The translations under genes and the position numbers were made by a program. Below the pieces are notes generated by a model that had not been told where the DNA came from, made no database searches, and saw nothing but the letters and a program-made list of their open reading frames with translations. From NCBI GenBank assembly GCA_017625755.1, contig JAGAKG010000019.1, positions 1 through 63,644 on the forward strand: a stretch of DNA of 63,644 nucleotides. Direction: 5' to 3'. This DNA comes from Clostridia bacterium. Lineage in GTDB: Bacteria > Bacillota > Clostridia > Oscillospirales > CAG-272. This document shows, piece by piece, positions 1 to 9,968 of the stretch; position 1 is the first letter of the stretch, and each line of letters begins with the position of its first letter.

Positions 1-5
1 GCGCC

Positions 6-72
6 CGCCCTGCGGGCTGCCGTCGGTCTCGGACTCGCTTCGCTCGCCTCGCCCTCCGTCACCCGCAGGGCG
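6..72. repeat. 11-bp exact inverted repeat, GC-rich
   Basis: CGCCCTGCGGG (6-16) is matched exactly by CCCGCAGGGCG (62-72), leaving a 45-nt GC-rich loop rich in CTCGC/CTTCG words. It ends abruptly before an AT-rich promoter region. It may be the 3' end of a structured intergenic repeat or of a terminator belonging to a gene left of the window; no coding sequence is supported before position 352. Confidence 0.5.
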
Positions 73-239
73 TTGAATCTCCGTTCTATCTGAATTTGTT
101 ACTATTTTGAAAACTATTGCAACTTGCTATTGCAATTTGCGTTTATTAATTTTTGCACTTCTTGGCAGATTTTTTTGCCAAATAACGCCCGTTAATCAGG
201 ATAATTTCTCAAATATTAACAATTCCTTGATTTTTTCTG

Positions 240-268
240 TTTACAAATCCACATATTTATGATATACT
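240..268 (+). promoter_or_regulatory. Sigma-A promoter of the yybS-gdpP-rplI-dnaB operon
   Basis: TTTACA (240-245), a 17-nt spacer, and TATACT (263-268). Transcription would start near 275, which rules out the ATG at 259 as a translation start. The predicted leader contains an imperfect hairpin, GCGCGAGAG followed by CTCTCTTGCGC, just before the ribosome binding site. Confidence 0.7.
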
Positions 269-351
269 ACTATAATAGGGTAACTGTCTTTAGGCGTTGC
301 CGTTCAAAATCGCATGCGCGAGAGGTACTCTCTTGCGCGAAAGAGGTAGAA

Positions 352-1569
352 GTGAACAACCAAGAAAATATATACACAGATGCCGATCTCAGAGTAAGGG
401 ACAGAAAGCTGAAAATGTCGGATAAGCTCAGGCTTCCGCTACTCTGCGCAGCCTACCTGCTCCTGACGCTCTATCTGCCCGTGGTTCTGTTTTTTGACAT
501 ACCGATGATAGCCCTTCAGGGAATTTCAGTAGCATCGGCGCTCATAAGCCTTTTCGCATTCGCAATACTTTCGAGAAGACCTCGACTCGCAGTCTCCTAT
601 GCGCTGACTCTCGTGCTGTCCTTCGTGCTTCTCGGAATACTGCTCTGCGGTATGCTCGCCTCACTTATCGGCTCAATACTGATTCTGGCGTATCTGCTCA
701 TAACACAGAAGCGTTTTGCGTTCAAGCTGGCGTGGCTTCTTCCCGCGCTCGTATCATATCTCGGAGCATCGGCGCTCCTCGGAAGCTTCGCGCTCTCGGC
801 GATCGCTCTTTTCCACCTCCCCGCCGCCATTCTTCTTGCGTACTCCTTCGGGCGCGGACAAGACAGAATAAGCGTTATCTGCAAGACCTCTGCGGGTATA
901 GTACTTAGCATCGCGGCGGTCGCGGCGGCAGTCTATATTTCAAGATACGGAACGAATTTCTCGATAATCGCACAGGTAGCCGACTCGGCAAGAAATTATC
1001 TCACAAATATCCTCTCGCAGATGCTCTACACCGTATATAACGAGATAGCCGAGCTGAGTATGACCGACGCGACCACCCTCGCGACGGCGGCAGTTACCGC
1101 AACCTTTAATCTCCTCCCCGCAATTATCGTGATAGTATCGAATATTCTGGCGTTCTATCTCCAATCTATGATGATAAATATATTCATTCACGACGAGGAG
1201 GACAAGGAGAAACGCCGCAATATGACTCTCTTTGATATGAGCGTTGTCTCGGCGGTGATATTCCTCATAGCCTTCTTCGCGTCGCTGATACTTTCGCGCA
1301 ATGAGGTGTCGGTCTGGTCAGTGACCGCAGATAATATCTCTCTCATTCTGATGCCGGGACTCGTGCTGACGGCAATACTCGCGCTCCGCCGATTTACCTT
1401 CGGCAAGAAGGGCTCCTGCGGAGGCGTGCTGATATATTTCGCCATAATATTCCTTATATTCTATCTCCCCTCGATAATGCTCACTATCGCTTCGATAGCG
1501 GGCGCGACGGTGATAATACTCAACAGTATAACCCAAAAAATGCACAACAAGAAAAACAAGGATAAATAA
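352..1569 (+). CDS. DUF2232 (YybS-like) polytopic membrane protein
   Basis: About 405 residues, almost entirely hydrophobic, with roughly eight or more predicted membrane spans and a cytoplasmic loop near the centre. Size, composition and position directly before gdpP and rplI match the YybS/DUF2232 family of Firmicutes, whose exact function is unknown. I chose GTG at 352 because AGAGG lies about 6 nt upstream and the promoter at 240-268 makes the earlier in-frame ATG (259) part of the promoter. ATG at 415 is an alternative start. It is first in a + strand operon; the gap to gdpP is 49 nt. The family call rests on context and hydrophobic profile rather than on a catalytic motif. Confidence 0.75.
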   Translation: MNNQENIYTDADLRVRDRKLKMSDKLRLPLLCAAYLLLTLYLPVVLFFDIPMIALQGISVASALISLFAFAILSRRPRLAVSYALTLVLSFVLLGILLCGMLASLIGSILILAYLLITQKRFAFKLAWLLPALVSYLGASALLGSFALSAIALFHLPAAILLAYSFGRGQDRISVICKTSAGIVLSIAAVAAAVYISRYGTNFSIIAQVADSARNYLTNILSQMLYTVYNEIAELSMTDATTLATAAVTATFNLLPAIIVIVSNILAFYLQSMMINIFIHDEEDKEKRRNMTLFDMSVVSAVIFLIAFFASLILSRNEVSVWSVTADNISLILMPGLVLTAILALRRFTFGKKGSCGGVLIYFAIIFLIFYLPSIMLTIASIAGATVIILNSITQKMHNKKNKDK

Positions 1570-1618
1570 AAAAATCTGATAAGACAATTAAAATTTTCAG
1601 AAAGGTATGAGTTAGGAT

Positions 1619-3730
1619 ATGTCAAATAAAAAATTTGATTTTTTAAATCGCTTAGAAGAGCTTCCCTCAAGACTTTATATAATTTTGGGGATAATTTTCA
1701 TGGCGATTCATACCGTCATCGGCACCTACACCGAAATAAAGCCCGCCACAAGCGGTCTGCTTCTTATCGCGCTGTATATCGTGATAGTGGGCGTGATATT
1801 CTTCTTTAGCCGCAGGCGTATGGCTATATATAAGGAAGAAAGCCGCGCGGCAGACGAACAGAACAGCGGAGTTATCGCCGCCTTCCGCGACTCGGTCGAC
1901 CTCCCCTACGCCGTTATCACGAACAGCGGAACGGTAGTCACCGTCAACGCGGCTATGAAGAGCGTGACGGGAAATAAGGACACCTATTTCAACCTCAACA
2001 TCTCCTCGCTCTGCGACCTCGAATATCAGAAAATGATACGCGACTCGGAATGCGCAGACGAGCCTACGCAGTCCGATGGCACGGAGGACGACGCTCAGAA
2101 CAGGTCCGAGAATAAGATATACACAGCCAATATAGGCAGCAAGAAATACAATGTCTCCTGCCACCCCGTAAGGTCAAACGGACATACCTATTATATGCTC
2201 GTTTTCGACGATGTAACGCGCCTGACGGAGATAACCGACCTGCACTTCGCCGAAACTCCCGCGGTAGCCTATATCGTCATCGACAACCTCGAGGAAATAG
2301 CTCAGTATGTCAAGGGAAGCTACCGAGCCGAGGCAAACCAGGTTCAGAATATACTCAAGGATTTCGCCGAAAATATGGACGGTGTTCTCCGCGAATACGA
2401 CAGAGATAAGTATATGATGATATTTGACCGCAAGCACCTTGCGGCTTGTATCAAGAATAAATTTGAGATACTTGACGCGGTGCGTCAGGTAAGAATAGGC
2501 GACGACAGTCTCCCCGTAACGGTGTCTATGGGTATCGCCATAACCGGCTCGACCCTCGCAGAGAGAGAGCATGACGCGCTCGCCTCGCTCGACCTCGCGC
2601 TCCAGCGTGGCGGAGACCAGGTGGTCGTCAAGAACGAAAAGGGCGTGAACTATTTCGGCGGACTCACAAAGAGTCAGCAGAAGCGTACGCGCGTACACTC
2701 GAGAATTATCGCAAACAAGCTCTGCTCGGAAATATCGAATGCCACGAATGTCCTCGTAATGGGACACAGCAACCCCGATTTCGACTCGCTCGGAGCCTGC
2801 GTAGGTATCGCGGCGCTTGCGATGTATGTCGGAGTTGATGTAAAGATAGTTACCGACACGCAGAGTCCAAACTTCCTCTCCTGCACAGAAAAGCTCGTCG
2901 AGCTTGAGGAATACAGGAATATATTCGTTGACGGTGTCGACGGAATGGATAAGTATTCCTACGGAACCCTGCTCGTCGTCGTGGACGCTAATAACTTCAC
3001 TATCCTCGAGTCGCCCGAGCTTGCGCAGAACGCGCTGCGTACCGTAGTTATCGACCACCATATAAAGAAAGAGGAGTTCAAGAACGAACCCGTTCTCTCC
3101 TATATAGACCCCTCGGCGTCCTCTGCCAGCGAGCTTGTCTCCGAGATACTCGAGCAGAGCTTCCCCGCGGGAACCCTCAAAAAAGAGGAAGCGACCGTTC
3201 TCCTTGCGGGAATTATGGTCGACACGAAGAATTTCACGAGAACCGTCGGAACGAGAACCTTCTCCGCAGCTCTTTATCTGAGGGGCGCGGGGGCGAATGT
3301 CGAGATAGCGCGCACATTCTTCGAGGAAGCCTTTGACGATTACCGCTCCGAGGCGCTCTTTGGCGCGGGAGTTGAGATATACCGCGGAGAGCTTGCCATA
3401 ACCACGAGTGAGGGCACGGGCTCGGCTCACGACCGCGTCGCTGCGGCAAAGGCTGCCGATAAGCTGCTCACGGTAAAACAGGTCAACGCCGCATTCGCGC
3501 TTGTGAAGGTTGGAGAGACAGTGCATATTTCGGCTCGCTCAAACGGAAAAATAAATGTCCAGCTTATTCTTGAAAGGATAGGCGGCGGCGGACATTTCGA
3601 TGTGGCAGGCGCTTCTGTTGCCGACAGAAGCCTTGAGGAAGCGAAGGCGCTTCTCATAGAGGCTATCGACAATAACTTTGAGCAGCTCGCGCAGAGCGGC
3701 AAGAAGTCTGTCGCCACACCAAAGGAATAA
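1619..3730 (+). CDS. gdpP: GdpP-type cyclic-di-AMP phosphodiesterase (DHH/DHHA1)
   Basis: Membrane-bound phosphodiesterase expected to hydrolyse c-di-AMP and so control potassium, osmotic and cell-wall homeostasis. Of 703 residues, two membrane spans lie near 18-38 and 44-64, a PAS-like domain at about 85-200, and a degenerate GGDEF domain at about 210-345 (no GGDEF signature seen). The DHH domain starts near 375 with [12 protein letters not shown] (382-393) and VIDHH (477-481). DHHA1 ends the protein with [10 protein letters not shown] near 650. This is the full GdpP/YybT architecture and the metal ligands look intact. It follows DUF2232 and precedes rplI, the gene order of Bacillus yybS-yybT-rplI-dnaC. 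Confidence 0.95.
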   Translation: MSNKKFDFLNRLEELPSRLYIILGIIFMAIHTVIGTYTEIKPATSGLLLIALYIVIVGVIFFFSRRRMAIYKEESRAADEQNSGVIAAFRDSVDLPYAVITNSGTVVTVNAAMKSVTGNKDTYFNLNISSLCDLEYQKMIRDSECADEPTQSDGTEDDAQNRSENKIYTANIGSKKYNVSCHPVRSNGHTYYMLVFDDVTRLTEITDLHFAETPAVAYIVIDNLEEIAQYVKGSYRAEANQVQNILKDFAENMDGVLREYDRDKYMMIFDRKHLAACIKNKFEILDAVRQVRIGDDSLPVTVSMGIAITGSTLAEREHDALASLDLALQRGGDQVVVKNEKGVNYFGGLTKSQQKRTRVHSRIIANKLCSEISNATNVLVMGHSNPDFDSLGACVGIAALAMYVGVDVKIVTDTQSPNFLSCTEKLVELEEYRNIFVDGVDGMDKYSYGTLLVVVDANNFTILESPELAQNALRTVVIDHHIKKEEFKNEPVLSYIDPSASSASELVSEILEQSFPAGTLKKEEATVLLAGIMVDTKNFTRTVGTRTFSAALYLRGAGANVEIARTFFEEAFDDYRSEALFGAGVEIYRGELAITTSEGTGSAHDRVAAAKAADKLLTVKQVNAAFALVKVGETVHISARSNGKINVQLILERIGGGGHFDVAGASVADRSLEEAKALLIEAIDNNFEQLAQSGKKSVATPKE

Positions 3731-3773
3731 AAACAGTAAAATCACGCAAATCACTCAACGGAGGTATACTATA

Positions 3774-4223
3774 ATGAAAGTAATTTTGATGGCAGATGTC
3801 AAGGGACAGGGCAAAAAGGACCAGATGATAGAGGTATCCGACGGATACGCGAGAAATTTCCTTTTCCCCAAGAAGCTCGCGGTTCCCGCAGACTCGAAGG
3901 CGATCAACGAAATGAAAAACAAGGAAGCGTCAAAGCAGCATAAGATAGATGTTGAAAAGCAGAACGCGCTTGATATCGCAAAAAAGCTCGAGGATATCGT
4001 GGTGGTATTTGAATACGCCGCAGGCCCCGACAAAAAGCTCTACGGCTCGGTGACCGCAAAGGATGTCTCCGAGGCGCTCGCTAAGAAATTCGGAATAAAT
4101 ATAGACAAGAGAAAAATAACCCTCGCTACCCCGATAAAATCCTTCGGAAGATTTTCGGCTGACGCGCACCTGTTCACGGGCATCGTCGGAAAGATAGCGA
4201 TAGAGGTCACAAGCAAGCAGTAA
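3774..4223 (+). CDS. rplI: 50S ribosomal protein L9
   Basis: 149 residues, the usual L9 length. The N-terminal domain [17 protein letters not shown] followed by [13 protein letters not shown] is the L9 signature; a long helix rich in Lys/Glu joins it to the C-terminal RNA-binding domain. The protein binds 23S rRNA at the base of the L1 stalk and helps keep the reading frame. An upstream in-frame extension is open but overlaps gdpP; the ATG at 3774 has CGGAGG about 10 nt before it and is the clear start. It lies 43 nt after gdpP and 34 nt before dnaB. Confidence 0.97.
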   Translation: MKVILMADVKGQGKKDQMIEVSDGYARNFLFPKKLAVPADSKAINEMKNKEASKQHKIDVEKQNALDIAKKLEDIVVVFEYAAGPDKKLYGSVTAKDVSEALAKKFGINIDKRKITLATPIKSFGRFSADAHLFTGIVGKIAIEVTSKQ

Positions 4224-4257
4224 TCCCTTTAAAATATATAAAAAAGGTAGAAATAAA

Positions 4258-5589
4258 ATGGAAGAAATCACAAAAAAGCTACCCTTCTCGCTCATAGCGG
4301 AGCAGTCACTTCTCGGCGCTATACTCGTTGACCCCGACGCGCTCAACGATATCGCCGATATCGTGTCGGCTACCGACTTCTATCTCTCGGAGCACGAGCA
4401 GATATTCACAGCTATGCACGAGCTTTTCCTCACGAATAAGGAAATAGATATAGTCACGCTTATAGATATGCTCGTTTCAAAGGGTATCTATAACAAGTCG
4501 GGCGGTCAGGATTATATAAAAACACTCTGTCAGACCGTTCCGAACGCCCTTAATATCAAGGACTACGCAACAATAGTAAAGCAGAAAAGCCTGCTTCGTC
4601 AGCTCATCGAGGTCTGCGCCGAGATATCCGATACGGCATACAGCGAGGAGGGCGAGGCAGACGAGGTCATAAACTACGCCGAGAGCCGTATTTTCGATAT
4701 CGCTCAGGGGCGTGACACCAAGAATTTCCGCCATATCCGAGAGGTCATCGGCGAGGTATACGACAACCTGCATAAGATGGCGACCGAGGGCGAGTCTGCT
4801 CAGGGAACGAGAACGGGATTTTCGGGACTTGACAATGTCCTTGCGGGAATGGGTGACTCCGACCTCATACTTATCGGAGCGCGACCCGGTATGGGAAAGA
4901 CCTCGTTCGCGCTCAATATCGCCACCAATGTGGCGCTTCAGACAAAGAAAAAGGTCTGCCTGTTCTCACTCGAAATGTCCGCCGAGCAGCTCGTATCAAG
5001 AGTTATCTCGAGCGAGGCTATGGTCGACAGCTACGCCCTGCGAACGGGTAAGCTCGATACCAAGCAGTGGGACGATATCGCCGCAGCCACCTCAAAGCTT
5101 GCGGGCTGTGACATACTTATAGACGATACATCGGGAATATCTGTCACGGGAATGAAGGCAAAGCTCCGCCGTATAAATAATCTCGGACTCGTCGTCATCG
5201 ACTATCTCCAGCTTATGCAAAGCGACAGACGAAGCGACAACAGAGTTCAGGAGGTCGCGGATATATCGAGAGCGCTCAAGATCATGGCTAAGGAGCTTAA
5301 TGTTCCCGTAATCTGCTGCGCGCAGCTCTCGCGAGGTCCCGAATCGAGAACAGATAAGCGTCCTATGCTTTCCGACCTTCGTGACTCGGGAGCTATCGAG
5401 CAGGACGCCGATACCGTAATCTTCCTATACAGAGACGAATACTATAAGACCGAGGGCAATCAGGACGAGGGCAATATCGCCGAGGTCATAGTTGCCAAGA
5501 ACCGCCACGGCTCAACGGGTAATGTAAAGATGGGCTGGATAGGCAGGTTCACTAAGTTCAGAACACTCGCAAGTGAGGAAGCGCAATAA
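4258..5589 (+). CDS. dnaB: Replicative DNA helicase DnaB (DnaC in Bacillus)
   Basis: Hexameric 5'-3' helicase of the replication fork. 443 residues: N-terminal helical domain at 5-150 starting with an EQSLLGAIL segment, and RecA-like ATPase from about 180. Walker A is GARPGMGKTS (207-216). Walker B is in VVIDYLQLM near 305-314. The DRRSDNRVQEVADISRALK region and the C-terminal KNRHGSTG motif are typical of DnaB. AAGGTAG precedes the ATG. It sits between rplI and tilS as part of the same + strand operon. No intein or insertion is seen. Confidence 0.97.
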   Translation: MEEITKKLPFSLIAEQSLLGAILVDPDALNDIADIVSATDFYLSEHEQIFTAMHELFLTNKEIDIVTLIDMLVSKGIYNKSGGQDYIKTLCQTVPNALNIKDYATIVKQKSLLRQLIEVCAEISDTAYSEEGEADEVINYAESRIFDIAQGRDTKNFRHIREVIGEVYDNLHKMATEGESAQGTRTGFSGLDNVLAGMGDSDLILIGARPGMGKTSFALNIATNVALQTKKKVCLFSLEMSAEQLVSRVISSEAMVDSYALRTGKLDTKQWDDIAAATSKLAGCDILIDDTSGISVTGMKAKLRRINNLGLVVIDYLQLMQSDRRSDNRVQEVADISRALKIMAKELNVPVICCAQLSRGPESRTDKRPMLSDLRDSGAIEQDADTVIFLYRDEYYKTEGNQDEGNIAEVIVAKNRHGSTGNVKMGWIGRFTKFRTLASEEAQ

Positions 5590-5609
5590 AGCTTTGCGAA
5601 AGGTTTATT

Positions 5610-7010
5610 ATGAAATTTGATTTGTCAAACAAGTCTCTCCCGCGCGGATTTGCCGAGCCTCACACTCTGTCAGGTATGCCCGCAGATACGCCTCTGCTCG
5701 TTGCCTTTTCGGGCGGAGCCGATTCGGGAGCGCTGCTCAATATGGTAATGCGATACGCCGCAAAGCACGGCGCGCCCGTTTATGCGGCGCATGTCAACCA
5801 CGGCATCAGAGGTGCTGAGGCGGACAGAGATGAGCAGTTCTGCCGAGATACCGCAGAGAGCTACGGTATAGAGCTTTTCACGCTCCGCGCAGATGTTCCG
5901 AGGATAGCCGAGGAGAGACAGCAGAGCGTCGAGACCGCCGCAAGAGAGGTAAGATACGCCTTCTTTGCAGACATAATGCAGAAGCACGACATTCCTCTGC
6001 TCTGCGTGGCGCATAACGCCGACGATAATTTTGAAACGATTCTCTTCAATATTTCAAGAGGAAGCGGACTTTCGGGCGTATGCGGAATACCGAGAACGAG
6101 AGATTTTGAGGGCGGTATGATAATCCGTCCGATACTCGAAATAAATAAAAATGACATAAATAATTATTGTTCCGAGAATAATATTGAATATGTCACCGAC
6201 AGCACGAACACAGATACAGACTACACACGAAATCGCATAAGAAGCCGCGTTATCCCCGAGCTGAAGGCTATCTGCCCGGGCGCCGAATACGCCGCCGCGA
6301 GACTCTCCGAGAGCCTGCGCGCCGACGCGCTCTGCCTTGACAGTATGGCAGGCTGGTTCCTCGAGGAAATGCGCGAGGGTTACTTCGTCGACGCAGAAAA
6401 GCTCAGCGGCTCTCCCTCGGCGATAAGCTCGCGCGCGCTTATGTCGCTTTACAGCGAAATATCGGACGGTCTCTCGCTCGAATATGTCCACATCAAGGCA
6501 ATACTCGAGCTTGCGAAAAAAGCCGTGCCGCACTCCTCGCTCGACCTTCCCGCGGGAATAAGAGCGGTCGTTGAGAACGGTAAGGTAGGATTTACCAAAG
6601 CTCCGCCGCCACCAAAAAATATTCCGTCGGAGCAGTTTTATCTGCCGCTCGTCGATGGAATAAATTCCATTTCACAAATTAGTGCGGAAATCGTCATAGG
6701 AAATACACAAAAGAGCGAAAATATTTACAAAAAGTCAATGAACTTGTCGCTCAATTCTGCTAAAATAGTAGGTACGGTGTACGCAAGAGAGAGACGCGCG
6801 GGAGATAAAATAAGAATGAACGGTATGGGCAAGAGCATCAAAAAGCTTATGTGCGATAAAAAAATACCGCAGGAGCTCCGCCCCCGTATCCCCGTGATAT
6901 GCGACGACAGCGGCATAATTGCAGTTCCGTTTATCGGCGTGTGCGATGCCTGTTCCCTCAAAAAGGAGACCGACTGCTTACCCCTTTGCATAAAATTTGG
7001 TCTTATCTGA
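5610..7010 (+). CDS. tilS: tRNA(Ile)-lysidine synthase TilS
   Basis: Modifies cytidine 34 of tRNA-Ile(CAU) to lysidine using ATP and lysine, so that AUA is read correctly. 466 residues. The PP-loop SGGADS (34-39) and the following VNHGIRG and DNFET motifs identify the N-type ATP pyrophosphatase domain. The C-terminal substrate-binding domain ends with KIRMNGMGKSIKKLM, normal for TilS. It lies 20 nt after dnaB and 45 nt before ftsH. In Bacillus the hypoxanthine phosphoribosyltransferase gene lies between tilS and ftsH; here it is absent from this place. Confidence 0.95.
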   Translation: MKFDLSNKSLPRGFAEPHTLSGMPADTPLLVAFSGGADSGALLNMVMRYAAKHGAPVYAAHVNHGIRGAEADRDEQFCRDTAESYGIELFTLRADVPRIAEERQQSVETAAREVRYAFFADIMQKHDIPLLCVAHNADDNFETILFNISRGSGLSGVCGIPRTRDFEGGMIIRPILEINKNDINNYCSENNIEYVTDSTNTDTDYTRNRIRSRVIPELKAICPGAEYAAARLSESLRADALCLDSMAGWFLEEMREGYFVDAEKLSGSPSAISSRALMSLYSEISDGLSLEYVHIKAILELAKKAVPHSSLDLPAGIRAVVENGKVGFTKAPPPPKNIPSEQFYLPLVDGINSISQISAEIVIGNTQKSENIYKKSMNLSLNSAKIVGTVYARERRAGDKIRMNGMGKSIKKLMCDKKIPQELRPRIPVICDDSGIIAVPFIGVCDACSLKKETDCLPLCIKFGLI

Positions 7011-7055
7011 GACCTTTGTTACAGTATAATTCATCCAAGAAAGGCTATTTGTTAA

Positions 7056-9170
7056 ATGAAAAAAAGCAATTTGAAGGTACTGCTCACCTATGCGGTGATG
7101 ATAGTAATAATATTCGGCGTCATCGCTTTGATTCTCGGTAAGGACGAAGCAGAGCCCGTGATGTACGGCGATGTTATTGATTATTTTGAAAAGGACGCGG
7201 TTATCGACTTCTCGGTCGATAAGGACGATTACCTGACGATGAAGGTCTATGTCCTCGATTCGGACGGAAATCTGAATTACGACGAGGATAACGAGATAAC
7301 AAACGATACAAAAACCATAGGTTATCAGCTTCGCGACCTTGATAGCTTCCGCGAGGAATGCTCAAAATACTATACGGGTCCCGACAAAAATCAAAACCTG
7401 AGCACCGATTTTGACTTCGAGCCCCAGACTACTCTCCCCTGGTGGGTCGCTTTCCTGCCCTATGTTATCGTTATCGTTCTGATGATAGTAGTGTGGATAG
7501 TATTCTCCAAGCAGGTCAGCGGTGGCGGAGGCCCCGGCGGAAAACTCAATTCCTTCGGCAAGGCAAAAGTTAAAATGCCTACCGACGATAAAAATAAAGT
7601 ACTCTTTAAGGATGTCGCGGGCGCAGACGAGGAAAAAGAGGAGCTGCAAGAGGTCGTTGAGTTCCTGCGCGACCCCTCGAGATACGCAAAGCTCGGAGCT
7701 AAGATACCCCACGGCGTGCTTCTCGTAGGCCCTCCAGGTACAGGTAAGACCCTGCTCGCGAAGGCTGTCGCGGGAGAGGCGGGTGTTCCCTTCTTCTCGA
7801 TTTCGGGCTCTGATTTCGTTGAAATGTATGTCGGTGTGGGCGCGTCGCGTGTACGAGACCTCTTTGAAAACGCGCGTAAATCTCCCGCTTCGATAATCTT
7901 TATAGACGAGATAGACGCGGTCGGACGCCACAGAGGCGCAGGTCTCGGCGGCGGACACGACGAGCGTGAGCAGACACTTAACCAGCTGCTCGTTGAAATG
8001 GACGGATTCGGCTCTCACGAGGGAATAATCGTGATAGCGGCAACAAACCGCCCCGATATTCTCGACCCCGCGCTTCTCCGCCCGGGACGCTTTGACCGTC
8101 AGATAACGGTCAACTACCCCGATATCAAGGGACGCGAGGAAATACTCAAGGTTCACGCGAAAAACAAACCGCTCGAGGACGGAGTCGACCTTGCGAGAGT
8201 GGCTAAGACCACAGCAGGCTTTACGGGTGCTGACCTCGCGAACCTGCTCAACGAGGCGGCGCTCCTCGCTTCAAGACGGGGCAAGTCGCTTATCGGTATG
8301 GACGATATCGAGGACGCGTTTATCAAGGTAATTGCAGGTCCCAAGAAGAAGTCCAGAACGATGAAGGAAAGAGAGAAGCGCAACACCGCTTATCACGAGG
8401 CAGGACACGCGATTCTCGCCCATATACTCCCCACAATGGATGCCGTTCAGCAGATATCCATTATCCCCAGCGGAAACGCCCTCGGATATACGCTCAATCC
8501 CCCCGCGGAGGATAAGTTCAGCGTATATAAGGAGGAGCTTAAGGAAAAGATAGTTATGCTTCTCGGCGGACGCGCCGCAGAGGAGATAATCTTCGGCGAT
8601 ATATCGGGCGGAGCCTCGAACGATATCGAGCGCGCTACGGATATCGCAAAGAAGATGGTAACTCAGCTCGGAATGAGCGAGCTGCTCGGCCCCAGACGCT
8701 TTGGCTCGGGACACAGTGAGGTATTCCTCGGCAGAGATTTCTCCAGCTCGCAGGATTACTCCGAGGAAGTGGCGGCAAAGATAGACAGCGAAATACACGA
8801 TATAATCTCCGAGGCATACAACAAGGCAAAGACCTTGCTCAGAGAAAATATGGATAAGCTTCACTTTATCGCAGAATTCCTGCTCAAGAACGAAATTATG
8901 GACGGTGAGCAGTTCAAGGCAGCAATGGAGGGTACACCCACTTTTGAGGAGCTTGAGGAAATGACTGAAGCGAAGAGACGCCGCAGCCGTGAGGAAAACG
9001 ACGAGCGTCGCCGTCAGCTTGAGCGCGAGCGCCTTGCAAAGGAAGCCGCTGAAGCGAACGCCGAAAACGCAACCGAGGATAACACCGAGGAGGAGGACAC
9101 GAGCGAGGATAACTCAGACGAGTCTGAGGATATCGGCCCAGAGGGAAAGCGCGACGACGATAACAATTAA
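7056..9170 (+). CDS. ftsH: ATP-dependent zinc metalloprotease FtsH
   Basis: Membrane-anchored AAA+ protease for quality control of membrane and some cytosolic proteins. 704 residues: span 1 at about 8-27, an extracytoplasmic acidic domain to about 127, span 2 at 130-150. In the AAA domain Walker A is GPPGTGKT (225-232), Walker B IIFIDEID, and the second region of homology RPGRFDRQ. The zinc site is HEAGH (447-451), with D523 as likely third ligand. After the protease domain a tail of about 65 residues is very rich in Glu, Asp, Arg and Asn, longer than in E. coli FtsH (644 aa). It is last in the operon, with a strong terminator 10 nt downstream. Confidence 0.97.
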   Translation: MKKSNLKVLLTYAVMIVIIFGVIALILGKDEAEPVMYGDVIDYFEKDAVIDFSVDKDDYLTMKVYVLDSDGNLNYDEDNEITNDTKTIGYQLRDLDSFREECSKYYTGPDKNQNLSTDFDFEPQTTLPWWVAFLPYVIVIVLMIVVWIVFSKQVSGGGGPGGKLNSFGKAKVKMPTDDKNKVLFKDVAGADEEKEELQEVVEFLRDPSRYAKLGAKIPHGVLLVGPPGTGKTLLAKAVAGEAGVPFFSISGSDFVEMYVGVGASRVRDLFENARKSPASIIFIDEIDAVGRHRGAGLGGGHDEREQTLNQLLVEMDGFGSHEGIIVIAATNRPDILDPALLRPGRFDRQITVNYPDIKGREEILKVHAKNKPLEDGVDLARVAKTTAGFTGADLANLLNEAALLASRRGKSLIGMDDIEDAFIKVIAGPKKKSRTMKEREKRNTAYHEAGHAILAHILPTMDAVQQISIIPSGNALGYTLNPPAEDKFSVYKEELKEKIVMLLGGRAAEEIIFGDISGGASNDIERATDIAKKMVTQLGMSELLGPRRFGSGHSEVFLGRDFSSSQDYSEEVAAKIDSEIHDIISEAYNKAKTLLRENMDKLHFIAEFLLKNEIMDGEQFKAAMEGTPTFEELEEMTEAKRRRSREENDERRRQLERERLAKEAAEANAENATEDNTEEEDTSEDNSDESEDIGPEGKRDDDNN

Positions 9171-9179
9171 AAATGAAAT

Positions 9180-9217
9180 ATCTCCCATTGGTTTAACACC
9201 AATGGGAGATCGTTTTT
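9180..9217 (+). terminator. Rho-independent terminator of the ftsH operon
   Basis: A 13-bp perfect stem ATCTCCCATTGGT (9180-9192) / ACCAATGGGAGAT (9198-9210), loop TTAAC, then CGTTTTTATTT. It begins 10 nt after the ftsH stop codon. Confidence 0.9.
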
Positions 9218-9452
9218 ATTTACAAATGTCTGAGCGTATATATCAAATTAAATATTTATAAGCGGACGACCTATGTCGCCCTACGGCGTTTGATTAAATT
9301 TATTCGCGTATTTTCACTCTGACAGCACTCCCCTCGCGTCATCTTGAGCGAAGTCTGCCCGAGATTCCACCTTCGCGTTGCTCGGTGCTGCTGCGCAGTT
9401 CGACTGCGCTTGATGTCTTTAATTAAGTCTTTGCTTGTCAGGAAAAGAGGAC
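9218..9452. other. Intergenic repeat debris
   Basis: No gene is supported here. Around 9266-9310 the text (TACGGCGTTTGATTAAATTTATTCGCGTATTT) matches a module also seen near 54290, 58770 and 59050. Around 9332-9365, CGTCATCTTGAGCGAAG resembles the family found near 10997. I read this as an accumulation of decayed intergenic repeat modules. Confidence 0.45.
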
Positions 9453-9492
9453 AAAATATCCCGACAGATTTTAAGGTCTGTCGGGATATTTT
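9453..9492. terminator. Bidirectional terminator with 16-bp stem
   Basis: AAAATATCCCGACAGA (9453-9468) pairs exactly with TCTGTCGGGATATTTT (9477-9492) around an 8-nt loop, A-rich on one side and T-rich on the other. It serves the minus-strand gene ending at 9492; the stem overlaps that gene's TGA stop codon. Confidence 0.85.
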
Positions 9493-9896
9493 CATTTCAT
9501 TGTTGCCGATAATTTTATTCCGAAAACTCCGTCCGCAGTCATAACAAATAGCGTTGATTCAGAATTTTTTTCGGTTAATTCGAGAAGCGATTTTCTAAAA
9601 GCAAACGAGGGAATGTCGATACATTTATCCTGCCACATACATAAAACGAAACTTATTTCGTTGTCTTTTGCTTCCTGTATTTTACGAAGCAAAGATGCCT
9701 CATCTGCCTTTTCTTCGGATAATGCATTTCGTATAATTGTGCTATACGCGTTTCCTGCAACTGAATATAAAACAATAGCCTGTGTATATTCGCTTTTCTC
9801 GGCATCAGAAAGCAATTCTATTGCTTTCTCCTTCATACACTCAAATACCGTCAAATCAGGTGTTATTTTGGTTTTAAGTTCAAATAACGATTGCAT
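9492..9896 (-). CDS. Hypothetical cytosolic protein, 134 aa
   Basis: I do not recognise a family. The product is acidic and mostly helical by appearance, with no signal peptide or membrane span. It has an ELLSDAEKSEYTQAIVLYSV segment and a C-terminal beta-rich part ending STLFVMTADGVFGIKLSATMK with several Cys/Met/Trp in FVLCMWQDKC. The ORF is credible: AAGAGG lies 6 nt before the ATG, and the gene ends inside a strong terminator. It lies 72 nt downstream of the AraC gene on the same strand, so it may be cotranscribed. Codon use looks more AT-rich than in the neighbours (many TCT, TTT, GCA), which may indicate later acquisition. Confidence 0.7.
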   Translation of the reverse strand: MQSLFELKTKITPDLTVFECMKEKAIELLSDAEKSEYTQAIVLYSVAGNAYSTIIRNALSEEKADEASLLRKIQEAKDNEISFVLCMWQDKCIDIPSFAFRKSLLELTEKNSESTLFVMTADGVFGIKLSATMK

Positions 9897-9968
9897 TTTT
9901 TTCCTCTTATCTATATAGTTATCGCTTCGTGCTTTTTCTGTCGGTTCCTTTTTTGCTATAACGATAAT

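Noticed and set aside
259..351. Upstream ATG start for the DUF2232 protein at 259
   Set aside because: It lies within the promoter (-35 at 240, -10 at 263-268), upstream of the predicted transcript start, and its first residues look unlike a membrane protein start.
2174..3526. Long minus-strand open frame of 450 codons opposite gdpP
   Set aside because: It is a shadow of the GdpP coding sequence; the composition is Arg/Cys/Tyr-rich with no family motif, and there is no ribosome binding site.
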